Shown here piece by piece: positions 1 through 9,313 of a stretch of DNA of 64,000 nt. Numbering within the stretch: the stretch's first letter is position 1; every line of letters starts with the position of its first letter. The stretch spans positions 1,798,001-1,862,000 of the forward strand of contig OY761542.1 of NCBI GenBank assembly GCA_963664635.1. The letters run 5' to 3'. The notes below the pieces were generated by a model that did no database searches, had not been told where the DNA came from, and was given only the letters and a program-made list of their open reading frames with translations. The position numbers and the translations under genes were made by a program. This DNA is from VXNE01 sp963664635 (lineage in GTDB: Bacteria; Pseudomonadota; Gammaproteobacteria; Pseudomonadales; Azotimanducaceae).

Positions 1-221
1 AGGAAGGCGCCGCGGAAGCCTCGATGCGCCAGCTCTTCCGGCTCGACGAAGACCCGCTCGAGCGGCACGACGTCGCCGCGGAGCACCCGGACATCGTCGC
101 CCGCCTCACGGAGAAGGCGATGGCGTTCCGGGCGCTGCAGCCGCCGAACCCGGTGCCGCTGTACTCGGAGGGCGAGGGCACGTTCGTGCCGCCGCCCAAC
201 TGGCAGTTCGGGGTGGAGTAG
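1..221 (+). CDS. Sulfatase family protein, C-terminal fragment (5' end outside window)
   Basis: The frame is open from base 3 with no start, so this is the tail of a gene that begins before the window. The visible 73 or so residues contain LFRLDEDPLERHDVA, which matches the sulfatase tail signature (Leu-Tyr/Phe-x-Leu-x-x-Asp-Pro-x-Glu-x-x-Asn/Asp), and end in a Pro-rich PPPNW segment. Family members hydrolyse sulfate esters, for example on polysaccharides, using a formylglycine nucleophile; that residue lies outside the window, so activity cannot be judged. The gene ends 6 bp from the convergent M16 protease gene. Confidence 0.75.
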   Translation, partial: EGAAEASMRQLFRLDEDPLERHDVAAEHPDIVARLTEKAMAFRALQPPNPVPLYSEGEGTFVPPPNWQFGVE

Positions 222-227
222 GGATCC

Positions 228-3026
228 CTACTGTTCGTTGCCGTCGGCGTCGAGCAGGACGATCTCGCCGAATCCGAGTTCGCGGATGTCCGCCTCGATC
301 TTCGTCCGGTCGCCGACGACCACCCAAACCAGGGCATCCGGGCGGATCACGTCCACGGCAGCCTCGCGAATCTCTTCCTCGGTGAGCGCCCGGATGCTGC
401 CGGCATACGTGTCCCAGTAGTCGTCCGGCAGGCCGAAGCGCACGATTTCGGCGAGCGAACCGAGCACGGCGGAGGCGGTCTCCCAGCGGCCCGGGAGGGA
501 CAGGGTCCGCCGGTCCTTCACCTTGGCGATCTCGTCCGAGGAAGGCGGCCGTTCCCCCCGGATCTCCTCGATCTCGCGCCTGAGTTCCGCCATGGCCAGG
601 CTGGTCTTGTCGGTCTGCACCGGCGCGAGGGCGACGAAGGGTCGCTGCCCCCGGGCCGACACGAACTGCGTGAACGCGCCGTAGGACCAGCTCTTGTCCT
701 CGCGCAGGTTCATGTTGACCCGCGCGGTGAAGTCGCCGCCGAGGACCTGATTCATGCTGCTGATCGCCATCTCGGCGTCGTTGTTCCGGGGCGGCCCGAG
801 ATGGCCGGCGATGATGACCGACTGCTCCGAGTCGGGCCGGTCCACGAGGTACACGGCCGGTGCGTCGCGGTGGGCGACCGTCGCGAGGTTCTTCTCCGGC
901 ACGTCGCCCGGGGCCCAGTTCCGGAACCGCTCGGCGAGCAGCGGCTCGAGCTCCTCGCGCGTGGTGTCTCCCACGACGATCAGCGTGGCGTTGCCGGGCC
1001 TGAACCAGGCGCCGTGAAAGGCGGCGAGGTTCGCCGGGGCCAGGGCGGCGACCGACGCCTCGTCCCCCGAGCCGGTGAACGGCAGGCTGTAGGCGTGGCC
1101 GTCGCCGTACAGGAGCCGCGGGAAGAGCCGCAGCGCCAGCGTGCGCGGCTGCACCTTCTCCTGGCGGATGCCGACGATCTGCAACTGCTGGACACGGTTG
1201 AAGTCGGCCTGGGGGAAGGCCGGGTGGAGGACGACGTCGGCGAAGAGGTCGAGGGACGCCGCCAGGTTTTCCTTCAGCGCGGACATGGACACGTAGGACG
1301 TGTCGAGGTCCGAGCCGCTGTTCAGCGACGCGCCGAGGCGGTACAACTCGTCGCTGATCTCGAGCGCCGAGCGACTCGCGGTGCCTTCGTCGAGCATGGA
1401 CATGGCGAGCTGCGCCGTGCCCGGCGTCGCGAACTGGTCGGCGGCGTAGCCCGCGTCGACCATCAGGTTGAGCTCCACGACGGGAATGGCCGTGCGTTGG
1501 GCGAGCACGACTTCCATGCCGTTGCCGAGGGCGAAGCGCTCGAACGGCTCGAAACGGACATCTGGCGGCGTGCCGGTATCGGGCAGGCCGCTGCGGTCGG
1601 CCATCGCCTCGGTGACGGTGGTGGTGGGAAAGGGTTCCACTGCGAGGATGAACTGCCCGCGCTGCATCCACGCTTGCGCGGCGGCGGTGAGGGCGTCGGG
1701 CGTAGCGGCGTCCCAGCGCGCGAGGGTGGTCCGGTGGAACGCCGGGTCGCCCATGAACGTCTCGTTGCGGGCGAGCAGGTCGCTCTTGCCCCCGAACCCG
1801 CCGACCCGTTCGATGCCCCGGATGAAGGACGACCGCCGCGCGGTCACCATGCGGTCGAGTTCGTCCTGCGCCGGCCCGTCCGCCAAAAAGCGCGCGATCT
1901 CTTCCTCGATGACGGCGTCGAGTTCGTCGAGGCCGTGTCCGGGCAGCGCCGTCGCGACGATGCCGAAGATCCCGGCGATCTCGAGGGGGAAGGCAAACGC
2001 GCTGACGTCGGAGGCGATCCGCTCGTCGTAGACCATGCGCTTGTACAGGCGCGAGGTCTTGCCCTCGGAGAGGATCCCCGCGACGAGGTCCAGCCGGTTC
2101 GCGTCGGGGTCGCCGAAGCGGGGCCCGGTCCACGCCTTGTAGAGGCGGGCTTGGGGTACGCGGTCCTGCATGGCGTGGCGGTGGATGCCCTCGAGTTCCG
2201 GGATCCACTCGGTCTGGCGCGCGAGCGCCGGCCCGGACGGGATGTGGCCGAAGAAGTGTTCGACGCGCTGCCGGGCGTACTCGGGTTCTACATCGCCGGC
2301 CAGGACCAGGACGGCGTTGGCCGCGCCGTAGTAGTCACGGAACCACTCCCGAACATCCTCGAGACTCGCGGCGTTCAGGTCCTCCATGCTGCCGATGACG
2401 GGCCAGGAGTAGGGATGCCCGGCGGGAAAGAGGTTCTCGAAGAGGATGTTGAAGACGCGGCCGTACGGCTGGTTCTCCCCTTGGCGCTTCTCGTTCTGCA
2501 CGACGCCGCGCTGCTCGTCGAGGCGTGCCTGGTCGACCACGCCGAGGAGGTGGCCCATGCGGTCCGACTCCATCCAGAGCGCGAGGTCGAGGGCGTTCTT
2601 CGGCACGACCTGGAAGTAGTTGGTGCGATCGCTGCTGGTCGTCCCGTTCATGCCGGTGGCGCCGACGCGCTCGAACGGCCCGAAGTACTCGTCGTTGTAG
2701 TTCTCGGTGCCGTTGAACATCAGGTGCTCGAAGAGGTGCGCGAAACCGGTCTTGCCGGGCTTCTCGTTCTTCGAGCCGACGTGGTACCAGACGTTGACGG
2801 CGATGACGGGCGCCTTGGTGTCCTGATGGACGATCAGCCGCAGGCCGTTGTCCAGGGTGTACTTCGTAAAGGGGATGTCGATGCTCTGCGCGTCGCCGTC
2901 GGCCGCCCCGTGGACGGGAGCGCCGCAAACGGCCGCCGCGAGCAGCAGGGCGACGGTCCGGGCTGCGTGGACGCTGCTCCGGGAACGGTGCTGGCCCGGG
3001 GCTCGCGGGCCGGCGCGTAAGGTCAT
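228..3026 (-). CDS. Secreted M16 family zinc metalloprotease (pitrilysin-like, two-domain)
   Basis: About 932 residues. The N-terminus has a basic stretch followed by a hydrophobic, Ala-rich signal peptide ending near AAVCGAPVHGA. The first domain carries the inverted zinc motif HxxEH (H97-LF-E100-H101), with the downstream Glu in the NEKRQGENQPYGR region. The second domain (from about residue 530) keeps the M16 fold, with LDEGTASRSALEIS, but lacks the zinc motif, as is usual for two-domain M16 proteins. It probably degrades peptides in the periplasm or outside the cell. The ORF is open up to 3140, but ATG 3026 was chosen because it is preceded by a GAGGAGA ribosome site and followed directly by the signal peptide. 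It is convergent with the sulfatase gene. Confidence 0.9.
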   Translation of the reverse strand: MTLRAGPRAPGQHRSRSSVHAARTVALLLAAAVCGAPVHGAADGDAQSIDIPFTKYTLDNGLRLIVHQDTKAPVIAVNVWYHVGSKNEKPGKTGFAHLFEHLMFNGTENYNDEYFGPFERVGATGMNGTTSSDRTNYFQVVPKNALDLALWMESDRMGHLLGVVDQARLDEQRGVVQNEKRQGENQPYGRVFNILFENLFPAGHPYSWPVIGSMEDLNAASLEDVREWFRDYYGAANAVLVLAGDVEPEYARQRVEHFFGHIPSGPALARQTEWIPELEGIHRHAMQDRVPQARLYKAWTGPRFGDPDANRLDLVAGILSEGKTSRLYKRMVYDERIASDVSAFAFPLEIAGIFGIVATALPGHGLDELDAVIEEEIARFLADGPAQDELDRMVTARRSSFIRGIERVGGFGGKSDLLARNETFMGDPAFHRTTLARWDAATPDALTAAAQAWMQRGQFILAVEPFPTTTVTEAMADRSGLPDTGTPPDVRFEPFERFALGNGMEVVLAQRTAIPVVELNLMVDAGYAADQFATPGTAQLAMSMLDEGTASRSALEISDELYRLGASLNSGSDLDTSYVSMSALKENLAASLDLFADVVLHPAFPQADFNRVQQLQIVGIRQEKVQPRTLALRLFPRLLYGDGHAYSLPFTGSGDEASVAALAPANLAAFHGAWFRPGNATLIVVGDTTREELEPLLAERFRNWAPGDVPEKNLATVAHRDAPAVYLVDRPDSEQSVIIAGHLGPPRNNDAEMAISSMNQVLGGDFTARVNMNLREDKSWSYGAFTQFVSARGQRPFVALAPVQTDKTSLAMAELRREIEEIRGERPPSSDEIAKVKDRRTLSLPGRWETASAVLGSLAEIVRFGLPDDYWDTYAGSIRALTEEEIREAAVDVIRPDALVWVVVGDRTKIEADIRELGFGEIVLLDADGNEQ

Positions 3027-3289
3027 GCTCGTCTCCTCGTCAACAACGCGACACCTTCCCGAGCCGCGCACCAGCGCCGCCCTTCGAGACGCCTTGACTC
3101 CATGACCCTGAATCCGTGCCACCGGTCCACTCACGGACATGCAGGCTCATGCATCGCATTCGGCATCGTCCCCCGTCGCCCGAACTGGGTCAAGGGCCGG
3201 GACGCCCGGCGGTCGCCCGGCGGTGGCGGGCGCTGAACCTCGGCGCCGGGTGGCGACCGCATGCCGACCCTCCGCATCGCCGCAGGCGC

Positions 3290-6200
3290 TCAGGGGTCGG
3301 GCGGACCCGCCGACAGATTCGTCAGGTGTCCGGTTCGGCTGTCGAGCAGATTCATCAGGACGATCGGTTGCTCGCAATCGACCCGCAGCCGCCATTTGCC
3401 CCGACCATCGCCCAGCCGCCCGCGCTGTTCCCATCCACTGCCTTCCAGTTCCACCGACGTCAGCGTGCGTGCGGCGCCCGCGGCAACCGAAAGGGGCACG
3501 ACCTCCCGTCCCTCGTTGCCGCGGTCGTCGATGCCCGCAATCGCCACGTGGGCGGGCCGCGACCCCGGGTTGACGATCCGCAGCCTGCTGACCTGGTCCG
3601 CATTGCTGGCGGGGTTGAAGGTGGCCACCTCGTACCGCCGACCCTCCCTGGGTACCACGTCGTGCATCGCCGTCAGGAAACCGCCGGGGCTTCGGACGTA
3701 GACGAGAACTTGGATGTCGAGGTCGCTGCGCAGCTCCAGGCGCCAGTCGCCGCTGCCCGGTCCGGTACTGCCGGAAAGTCCCTTGGCCTCGTTCCCCAGT
3801 TCGATGTCGTCGGAGTTGAAGTGGACCGTCCGGCCCGCCTTGAGAACCAGCTTCAGAGACTCGTACCGGCGTCCCGCATCGTCGAACGCCGCAATCTCTA
3901 CTTCGCCGTCGCTCGCAGTTCGGTTGACGACGCGCACGAACCCCTGCCGACCTCTCTCATCGGCAGCCGACGGAAACAGCGGAACGGTGTGGACGCCCTC
4001 TTCGCCGAGCGATCCGTCGGGGACCGTGGAGAGGTCCGTGAGATGCCCTTCGGGGCTCCTCAACAAGTTGGTCACCGCGAGCGCGCCCGCCGACTCGACG
4101 CGCAGACGCCACTTGCCGTTGCCGTCCCCGAGCCTGCCGCGCGCATCGACGGAACCGTCTTCAAGTTCCGGTGCAGTCAGCGTGCGCGTGGCCCCGCCCG
4201 GAATCTCGATCCGTACGGCGCTTCCGGGCGACCGGCCGCGGTCGTCGACTCCCGTGATGACGACCTCGGCGCGCTCTTCTCCGAGATTGGCAATGCGCAG
4301 CGAACTGGCCTGGTCCGCGTTGCTCGCCGGGTTGAAGATCGGCACCTCCCACACACCCGGTCGCGTCGGCGAGACGTTCCGCATGGGCGTCAGGAAGCCG
4401 TCCGCCGTGCGGATGTAGGAAACCACCGACAGGTCCGACGTGCTCCCGACCTCCAGCCGCCAGTCCCCCGAACCCCGGCCGCTGGCGCCGGTCAGCCCCT
4501 TGTCCGCGTGTCCGGACTCCAGGTCGGACGAGTTGAAATGCACCGCTTCGCCGGCGCCGACCGCAAGCTTCGAACCATCGTGTCGGATTCCCGCGTCGTC
4601 CGTTGCCGCGATGTACGCTTCGGATGCCTCAGGCCCATGGTTGACCACTCTGACGAACCCCTGCCGCACCGCGTCCATGCCGTTCGGCACCAGAGGCACC
4701 CGCCACGGCCCCCGCACCGTAACGGCGAAGGTCAGCGCGTGCGTCTCTCCCGCGCCGTTCTCGCCGGTCACCGTCACCGTCACCTGCCCCGCCCGGTTCC
4801 CCGGCGTGACGATCAGGGCGCCGTCGTCCATTCCGACTTCGACCAGGCCGGCATGCTCGACCGAGGCCGACAGGGTGACCCCCGCCCCGAGGATCGCCTC
4901 GAACCAGCCCGAAGTCTCGAAGCGCAGCCGCTCGCCTCCCGCGAGGAGGGTCAGCCCGACGCGCCCCACACCGACGTCCACGCCCCGTGCGAGCAGCGCA
5001 GGAATGTGCTCGTTGAGCGATTCCTCGCTCAGGGGATTGCCGTCCAGCGCGACCCAGGCGCCCGCACCAAGATTGTCGTTGGCCGCCAGTGGAGAGATGT
5101 CCGAGATGCGGTTGTCCCGCAGATCGAGAGCGTTCAGTCGGGGCAGTTCCGCAAGCGGAGACACATCGCCTATACGGTTGGACGCGGCGGAAAGCGCCTC
5201 AAGGCCCTTTGCGGCACCCAGTCCCTGCAGGCTGACAAGGCCGCGGCCGGCAACGTGAAGCTGCCGCAGGCGGTCGAGTTCCCAGTTGCTCTCGTGGTCG
5301 TCTACATGACCCTGATTGCCGGCGGCCGCCTCCGCCACCGCGGCGTGCAACGTCGGATCGGCGATTGGGATGGCCACCGTCCGCTCGCACCGCCTTTCGA
5401 AAACTACATGTACGCCCCGCGACTCCAGAGTCGGAATGTGCTCGGTCACGGATACGTCGTCCAACGGGTTGCAGCTTATGTAGAGAAGGCTCCACGCTTC
5501 GGTAAGAACGGTGCCGTCAGCCAGCGAACCGATGTCGGATATGGCGTTGCCATCGACTCGGAGTTCGCTGAGACTCTGCATGTCCGAAAGAGGCGACACG
5601 TCCGATACCTGATTGCGATCGAGATGGAGCTCCCTCAGGTCCAGATCCCTCAACGGTGCAACATCCGATACCGCGTTGTCGTCCAGCCGGAGGCTCCGAA
5701 GCCGTTTGTTTTTTTCCAGCGAAGTCACATCCGACACGTCATTGTGTTGCAAAGACAGGTAAGTCAGGTCTCGCAGGCCGCCCAGCGGTGCAATGTCGGC
5801 GATGGCGTTGTTTTCGAGGTCGAGCGTTTGAAGTCCTTCCATCTTCGCCAACGCCGTCAAGTCCGACACACGGTTGTGCGCAAGGCTGAGGGAGATTAGA
5901 TCTTGCAGTTTCGCCAGCGGTGCGATGTCGGCGACGGTGTTGTTGTCCAGCACCAGTCTTCTTAGCGTCACCATCTCGGACAGGGCCAAGAGACTCGACA
6001 CATCCAGGCCACTGACATCCAGATCCCACAGGCCGGCAACAGCGGCCAACACGTCGTCCACCCGAACCTGCGTGTAGCCGAGACCCAGGACGTGAAGCCG
6101 AGTTAAACCCGTCAGCGGCGAGATATCCTCGACCCGGCTGCGCCCTACATTGAGTTCATACAACGCCGTCATTCCCGAAAGAGGGGACAGGTCGGATACG

Positions 6201-8257
6201 GGATTGCCGCTGACGCGTAGCCGCACCAGGCTCGTCAGCCCGGACAGCGGTTCCAAATCGGTCGCCCGGTTGCGCCTCAAATCAAGGTACTCCAGGCCCG
6301 TAAGTCTCGCCAGTGGCCCCAGATCGGTGACTTCGTTTTCGTTCAGATCGACGTGATTCAGGTTGGTCAGCCCGGAAAGCGCTCCCAGGTCAGTGATCCG
6401 ATTACGGCCCAGATCGAGGTGGTTCAGTCCCACAAGCCCCGCAAGCGGCGCGAGGTCGGCGACTTCGTTGTAGTTCAGATGGAGGCGGTTCAGGTTGGTC
6501 AGCCCAGACAACGGCGCGACATCCGTTACCCCGCTGTAGTCCAGTTCGAGATGATTCAACCTTGTCAGCTCTGACAGCGGTCTGACGCTTTCCAATTCCG
6601 GGTTGCTGGAAAGAACGAGAAACCTCAGGTTCTTCAGCCCGGCCAGCGGCTCAACGTCCGTTAAGCGATTGATCCGGAGTCGAAGCTCTTCCAATCCCAC
6701 CGCCTGTTCAAGCCCCGTCAAGTCGCGGATGCCACGACCACTGGCGTCCAATTCCCTCAAGCTGGACATCTCCTCTTCCGAGATTGCCGAGCCGGTCAAC
6801 TTGCCGAGCGCCTCCTCGACGGCCGCGCGCAACTCCGGGTCGCGGAAAGGGCTCAGATCCCGCACGTCGTCGTCGGCGTTGTCGCCAATACCGTCGAAGT
6901 CGATGTCGGCCCATTCGTCCGGGTCAGCCGGGAATGCGTCGTCTACATCCGCCACACCGTCGTTGTCGTCATCGTGGTCGGCGTTGTCGCCGATCCCGTC
7001 GCCGTCCAGATCGAACCACTCGCTCGGGTCGTCGGGCAGGGCGTCCGCCGCGTCGACGAACCCGTCGCCGTCCGCGTCCCTCGCGGGCGCACGGTGCGCC
7101 GCGACCTGAAATCGCATCAGGTCCAGGCTTGCGGCCGCGTCGGCACCGTCGACTTCGTGCCTGGACACGCCGCATGGGCCCAGTCCGCAGTCCGTGAGCG
7201 GGTTGGAAAACACCGCGCGCCCCAGGCCACCGTAGCTCATGATCGTTCCGAAGCGTGAGTTGGTCTCGCCGTGCGGCGAAACGTAGTGACCTCGCGACCA
7301 GCGGAAAGCCCCGTACGCTTCGCCTTGGAGCGCCGAGTGGGCGAGGCCCATCGCGTGCCCCAGTTCGTGGGCTGTAACGCCCGCCCCGGCGACCCCGTCC
7401 CACGCTTGGGCATCCGACCACCGACTGCTTGTACTCGCGCCCAAATGGGCGCATCCGCCGGCAACACAAGGTCCAGGTGGGCCGAACTGGACAGACACAT
7501 CCGCCCCATGGCTTTCCATGAGTTCCGCCCGGCGTTCCCTCACCGCCCATCCATACTCCCCAATCTCCACTTCGCTCATGCCAACGGTCCGCAGGCGGAC
7601 GTTGGTGCCGCTGTCGCCATAAAATGAGTCCGTGACGGTCAATACATGCAGCAGCCGTGTGCCCGGGAATCCCCCCTCGGCATCGCGGAACTCATCCGAG
7701 TAGAGTGCGAGCACATCGACGGTTGAATCGCCTGGCATCGACTCCCGTTCTTCCCACGACGTGCCGGCCAGTTCTTCGTTCACGTCGCCGATGCCGTCGC
7801 CGTCACTGTCCGTCAGCAGATCCACGAATACGAAAGCGCCTGACGCGTCTCGACCGGGTGCCGGCCACAGCGCCAATGACTCGTGGCGATGCCACTGGGT
7901 CTCGCCGTTCGGCCCTTCCCCTACTATCTCAAGCAACGGCAACTCGATGACCTCGTCGGGTTCGGGCTGGTCGAACGGGATTGGCCAACGACCGCGTAAT
8001 AAACCTCTTGGCGCAATACTTCCGACCGCCGCAGCATCGTTCAACCCGTGGAAGGCGGGCACCAGCAACGCTCCGCTTTCGACCGCACGGAAGCTGCGGA
8101 TTCCGCCGACCAGAGTCAGCGTCCCAGGCTCGCCGTCCACCCCCGCAGCCCACTCGGCGCTGCACGGACACTCGAAGACGATGTCGCGACGGTCGCCCGC
8201 CGTCGCGGCCGTCGTCCAGGCCGACAGCGCCATCCACAGAAACCAACGGAACCTCAT
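3290..8257 (-). CDS. Giant secreted metzincin-type metalloprotease with Ca-binding repeats, LRRs and duplicated C-terminal modules
   Basis: 1655 residues. In order: a signal peptide (1-20); an N-terminal region; a metzincin catalytic domain with HELGHAMGLAH (H297, E298, H301, G304, H307) and a Met-turn in TIMSYGG (about Met340); acidic Asp-rich calcium repeats of thrombospondin type 3 style (about 393-460, DADGDGF, DLDGDGIGDN); internalin-like 22-residue leucine-rich repeats (about 465-1010) and a second short LRR block (to about 1120); then two tandem modules of about 235 residues (about 1188-1655), each starting VPLxPx...RQGFVRVVN and ending in GHLTxLS. The zinc ligands and Met-turn are intact, so protease activity is likely. 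The start overlaps the stop of the upstream propeptide-like gene (ATGA), which implies coupled translation. The role of the LRRs (adhesion or substrate recruitment) is inference. Confidence 0.85.
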   Translation of the reverse strand: MRFRWFLWMALSAWTTAATAGDRRDIVFECPCSAEWAAGVDGEPGTLTLVGGIRSFRAVESGALLVPAFHGLNDAAAVGSIAPRGLLRGRWPIPFDQPEPDEVIELPLLEIVGEGPNGETQWHRHESLALWPAPGRDASGAFVFVDLLTDSDGDGIGDVNEELAGTSWEERESMPGDSTVDVLALYSDEFRDAEGGFPGTRLLHVLTVTDSFYGDSGTNVRLRTVGMSEVEIGEYGWAVRERRAELMESHGADVSVQFGPPGPCVAGGCAHLGASTSSRWSDAQAWDGVAGAGVTAHELGHAMGLAHSALQGEAYGAFRWSRGHYVSPHGETNSRFGTIMSYGGLGRAVFSNPLTDCGLGPCGVSRHEVDGADAAASLDLMRFQVAAHRAPARDADGDGFVDAADALPDDPSEWFDLDGDGIGDNADHDDDNDGVADVDDAFPADPDEWADIDFDGIGDNADDDVRDLSPFRDPELRAAVEEALGKLTGSAISEEEMSSLRELDASGRGIRDLTGLEQAVGLEELRLRINRLTDVEPLAGLKNLRFLVLSSNPELESVRPLSELTRLNHLELDYSGVTDVAPLSGLTNLNRLHLNYNEVADLAPLAGLVGLNHLDLGRNRITDLGALSGLTNLNHVDLNENEVTDLGPLARLTGLEYLDLRRNRATDLEPLSGLTSLVRLRVSGNPVSDLSPLSGMTALYELNVGRSRVEDISPLTGLTRLHVLGLGYTQVRVDDVLAAVAGLWDLDVSGLDVSSLLALSEMVTLRRLVLDNNTVADIAPLAKLQDLISLSLAHNRVSDLTALAKMEGLQTLDLENNAIADIAPLGGLRDLTYLSLQHNDVSDVTSLEKNKRLRSLRLDDNAVSDVAPLRDLDLRELHLDRNQVSDVSPLSDMQSLSELRVDGNAISDIGSLADGTVLTEAWSLLYISCNPLDDVSVTEHIPTLESRGVHVVFERRCERTVAIPIADPTLHAAVAEAAAGNQGHVDDHESNWELDRLRQLHVAGRGLVSLQGLGAAKGLEALSAASNRIGDVSPLAELPRLNALDLRDNRISDISPLAANDNLGAGAWVALDGNPLSEESLNEHIPALLARGVDVGVGRVGLTLLAGGERLRFETSGWFEAILGAGVTLSASVEHAGLVEVGMDDGALIVTPGNRAGQVTVTVTGENGAGETHALTFAVTVRGPWRVPLVPNGMDAVRQGFVRVVNHGPEASEAYIAATDDAGIRHDGSKLAVGAGEAVHFNSSDLESGHADKGLTGASGRGSGDWRLEVGSTSDLSVVSYIRTADGFLTPMRNVSPTRPGVWEVPIFNPASNADQASSLRIANLGEERAEVVITGVDDRGRSPGSAVRIEIPGGATRTLTAPELEDGSVDARGRLGDGNGKWRLRVESAGALAVTNLLRSPEGHLTDLSTVPDGSLGEEGVHTVPLFPSAADERGRQGFVRVVNRTASDGEVEIAAFDDAGRRYESLKLVLKAGRTVHFNSDDIELGNEAKGLSGSTGPGSGDWRLELRSDLDIQVLVYVRSPGGFLTAMHDVVPREGRRYEVATFNPASNADQVSRLRIVNPGSRPAHVAIAGIDDRGNEGREVVPLSVAAGAARTLTSVELEGSGWEQRGRLGDGRGKWRLRVDCEQPIVLMNLLDSRTGHLTNLSAGPPDP

Positions 8258-8907
8258 CGTGCTTTCCCCTCCGCATCGAAACTCCCACGCGACTCCCCAG
8301 GAAGAATGTAATCCGGCTTGCTGAAGTCGATGCCCGCCATCATGCTGGACGATGGCAGCAACCAGGCCAGGCGGTCGCTTCCAATGAGTTCATAGGAGCC
8401 CGCGGGCGTGTCCACATAAGCGAACACGCGTCCCGGGCCGACGGTCACCACGAAGCGCCGCTTGCGCCCATCGGCGTCGGTCGCCAGCCCGCGGGCGGCC
8501 GAAGCGTACCCGGGCCCGGCATCGATTCTGTCGATCGTCGCTTCGTAGCGCGCGCCGATTTGAGGAATGTCGATGCCTACCGGGTCACCCACCTGCCAGG
8601 TTCGCGCCTCGGCCGCGGCCCTGGTCACATCCACCAGTACGCGACCCGCTTGCGACCAGCCGTCGGTGAACGCCGGCTTGACGTCCACCGTCCGCTCGTC
8701 GATGGCGCGCCACAGCGTTGGCACCGAAGCGGACACGGCATCGCCACCGCTGGTGGTGCCCGGTGTCGCCGTCTCCACCGCGGGCGGCAAGGGGCGGGGC
8801 GCCTCTGTCTGCGGGCCTTGCGTGCCCGTGCCGCGCCACGCCGTCCACCAGACGGCTACGGCCAACGTCAGGGCGACGGCGACAAGCAACGCGACCCTCA
8901 GGACCAT
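8254..8907 (-). CDS. Membrane-anchored metalloprotease-propeptide-like protein
   Basis: 217 residues from ATG 8907, which has a GAGG site 10 nt upstream. A transmembrane segment (MVLRVALLVAVALTLAVAVWW) is followed by a Pro/Thr-rich linker and a domain of about 130 residues that resembles the N-terminal propeptide of secreted metzincins: QVGDPVGIDIP, a middle ATIDRI strand, then FVVTVGPGRVFAYVDTPAGSYEL. That resemblance is a pattern match, not a database hit. The gene overlaps the metzincin-LRR start by ATGA. I infer an inhibitor or folding helper encoded in trans for that protease. The frame is open to TTG 9054, but the extra 49 codons look like a decayed copy of the subtilase gene start and TTG 9054 touches the GGAGGA with no spacer, so the shorter start is preferred. 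Confidence 0.65.
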   Translation of the reverse strand: MVLRVALLVAVALTLAVAVWWTAWRGTGTQGPQTEAPRPLPPAVETATPGTTSGGDAVSASVPTLWRAIDERTVDVKPAFTDGWSQAGRVLVDVTRAAAEARTWQVGDPVGIDIPQIGARYEATIDRIDAGPGYASAARGLATDADGRKRRFVVTVGPGRVFAYVDTPAGSYELIGSDRLAWLLPSSSMMAGIDFSKPDYILPGESRGSFDAEGKAR

Positions 8908-9270
8908 GATCGGCGGGCCTCGGAACCCATGGGCTGCACCCCCTGTTGCCTGGGACGCCAGCGTCTCCACGGCCGTCGTCGCGCCCACCCAGTCCAAGCC
9001 GTCCGGCACCCGTGCACCGTCCCGACGGACGCCCGGTGTCTTGGCAAGGCTCAATCCTCCCGCCCCGCGCGGTCTCTACGCTAACCCGCGCATTGCCTCG
9101 ACGCAACGTCGGTAACATCAATTGGCAACCTGACCGGGGGTGGACAGATTCGCCAGGCGCCGTCGAGCAGGTCAAGAACCTGACATCTTGCTGCTTGACA
9201 CCGAGATTCGCCGAATCGATGGTGTTGCCTCCACCAGGGAGCGATTGGGTTCGATGCCATTGAGCCAGTG
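8908..9270. promoter_or_regulatory. Divergent intergenic region between the protease operon and the regulator gene
   Basis: A stretch of 363 bp without a complete gene. It must contain the promoters of the leftward propeptide/metzincin operon and of the rightward LuxR-type regulator. It includes the decayed copy of the subtilase 5' end (8945-9065). Near its right edge an AGGGAG at 9236-9241 precedes ATG 9254, which opens a 5-codon ORF (MPLSQ). The stop of that ORF (9269-9271) overlaps ATG 9271, the likely regulator start. No convincing -35/-10 pair was identified. Confidence 0.4.
8945..9065 (-). repeat. Decayed duplicate of the 5' end of the subtilase gene
   Basis: Read on the minus strand, 9065-9035 (GGAGGA, then an AGCCTTGCCAAGACA stretch) resembles the subtilase ribosome site and start at 12296-12321. 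Directly after it, 9034-8945 is about 90% identical by eye to 12623-12713 of the subtilase gene (encoded GVRRDGARVPDGLDWVG against GVRRDGAQVRDGLDWLG). The 300 bp that separate these blocks in the subtilase gene (signal anchor and linker) are missing here. This indicates a partial duplication with an internal deletion. Confidence 0.75.
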
Positions 9271-9293
9271 ATGCCGCGACGACGATCCAGACT

Positions 9294-9313
9294 CCCCCCC
9301 CCCCCCCCCCCCC
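9294..9313 (+). repeat. Homopolymer run of 20 C
   Basis: Twenty consecutive C residues lie between ATG 9271 and the conserved beginning of the MalT-like regulator. With 20 C the ATG 9271 frame runs out of phase with the regulator; 18 or 21 C would fuse them into one ORF. It is a candidate slipped-strand switch, or an assembly length error. Confidence 0.9.

Noticed and set aside
106..2208. Long open frames on other frames or strands of the M16, LRR, subtilase and other genes (up to about 1400 codons)
   Set aside because: They are GC-rich shadow frames with Arg/Pro/Ala-rich translations, no motifs and no ribosome sites, and they overlap genes with clear domains.
8254..9054. Longer version of the propeptide-like gene starting at TTG 9054
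   Set aside because: The TTG touches the GGAGGA with no spacer, and the extra 49 codons are the decayed subtilase duplicate followed by unmatched sequence.
9294..9313. Poly-C run dismissed as a sequencing error
   Set aside because: An error cannot be excluded, but the only open route to the conserved N-terminus crosses this run, so it was kept as a finding.
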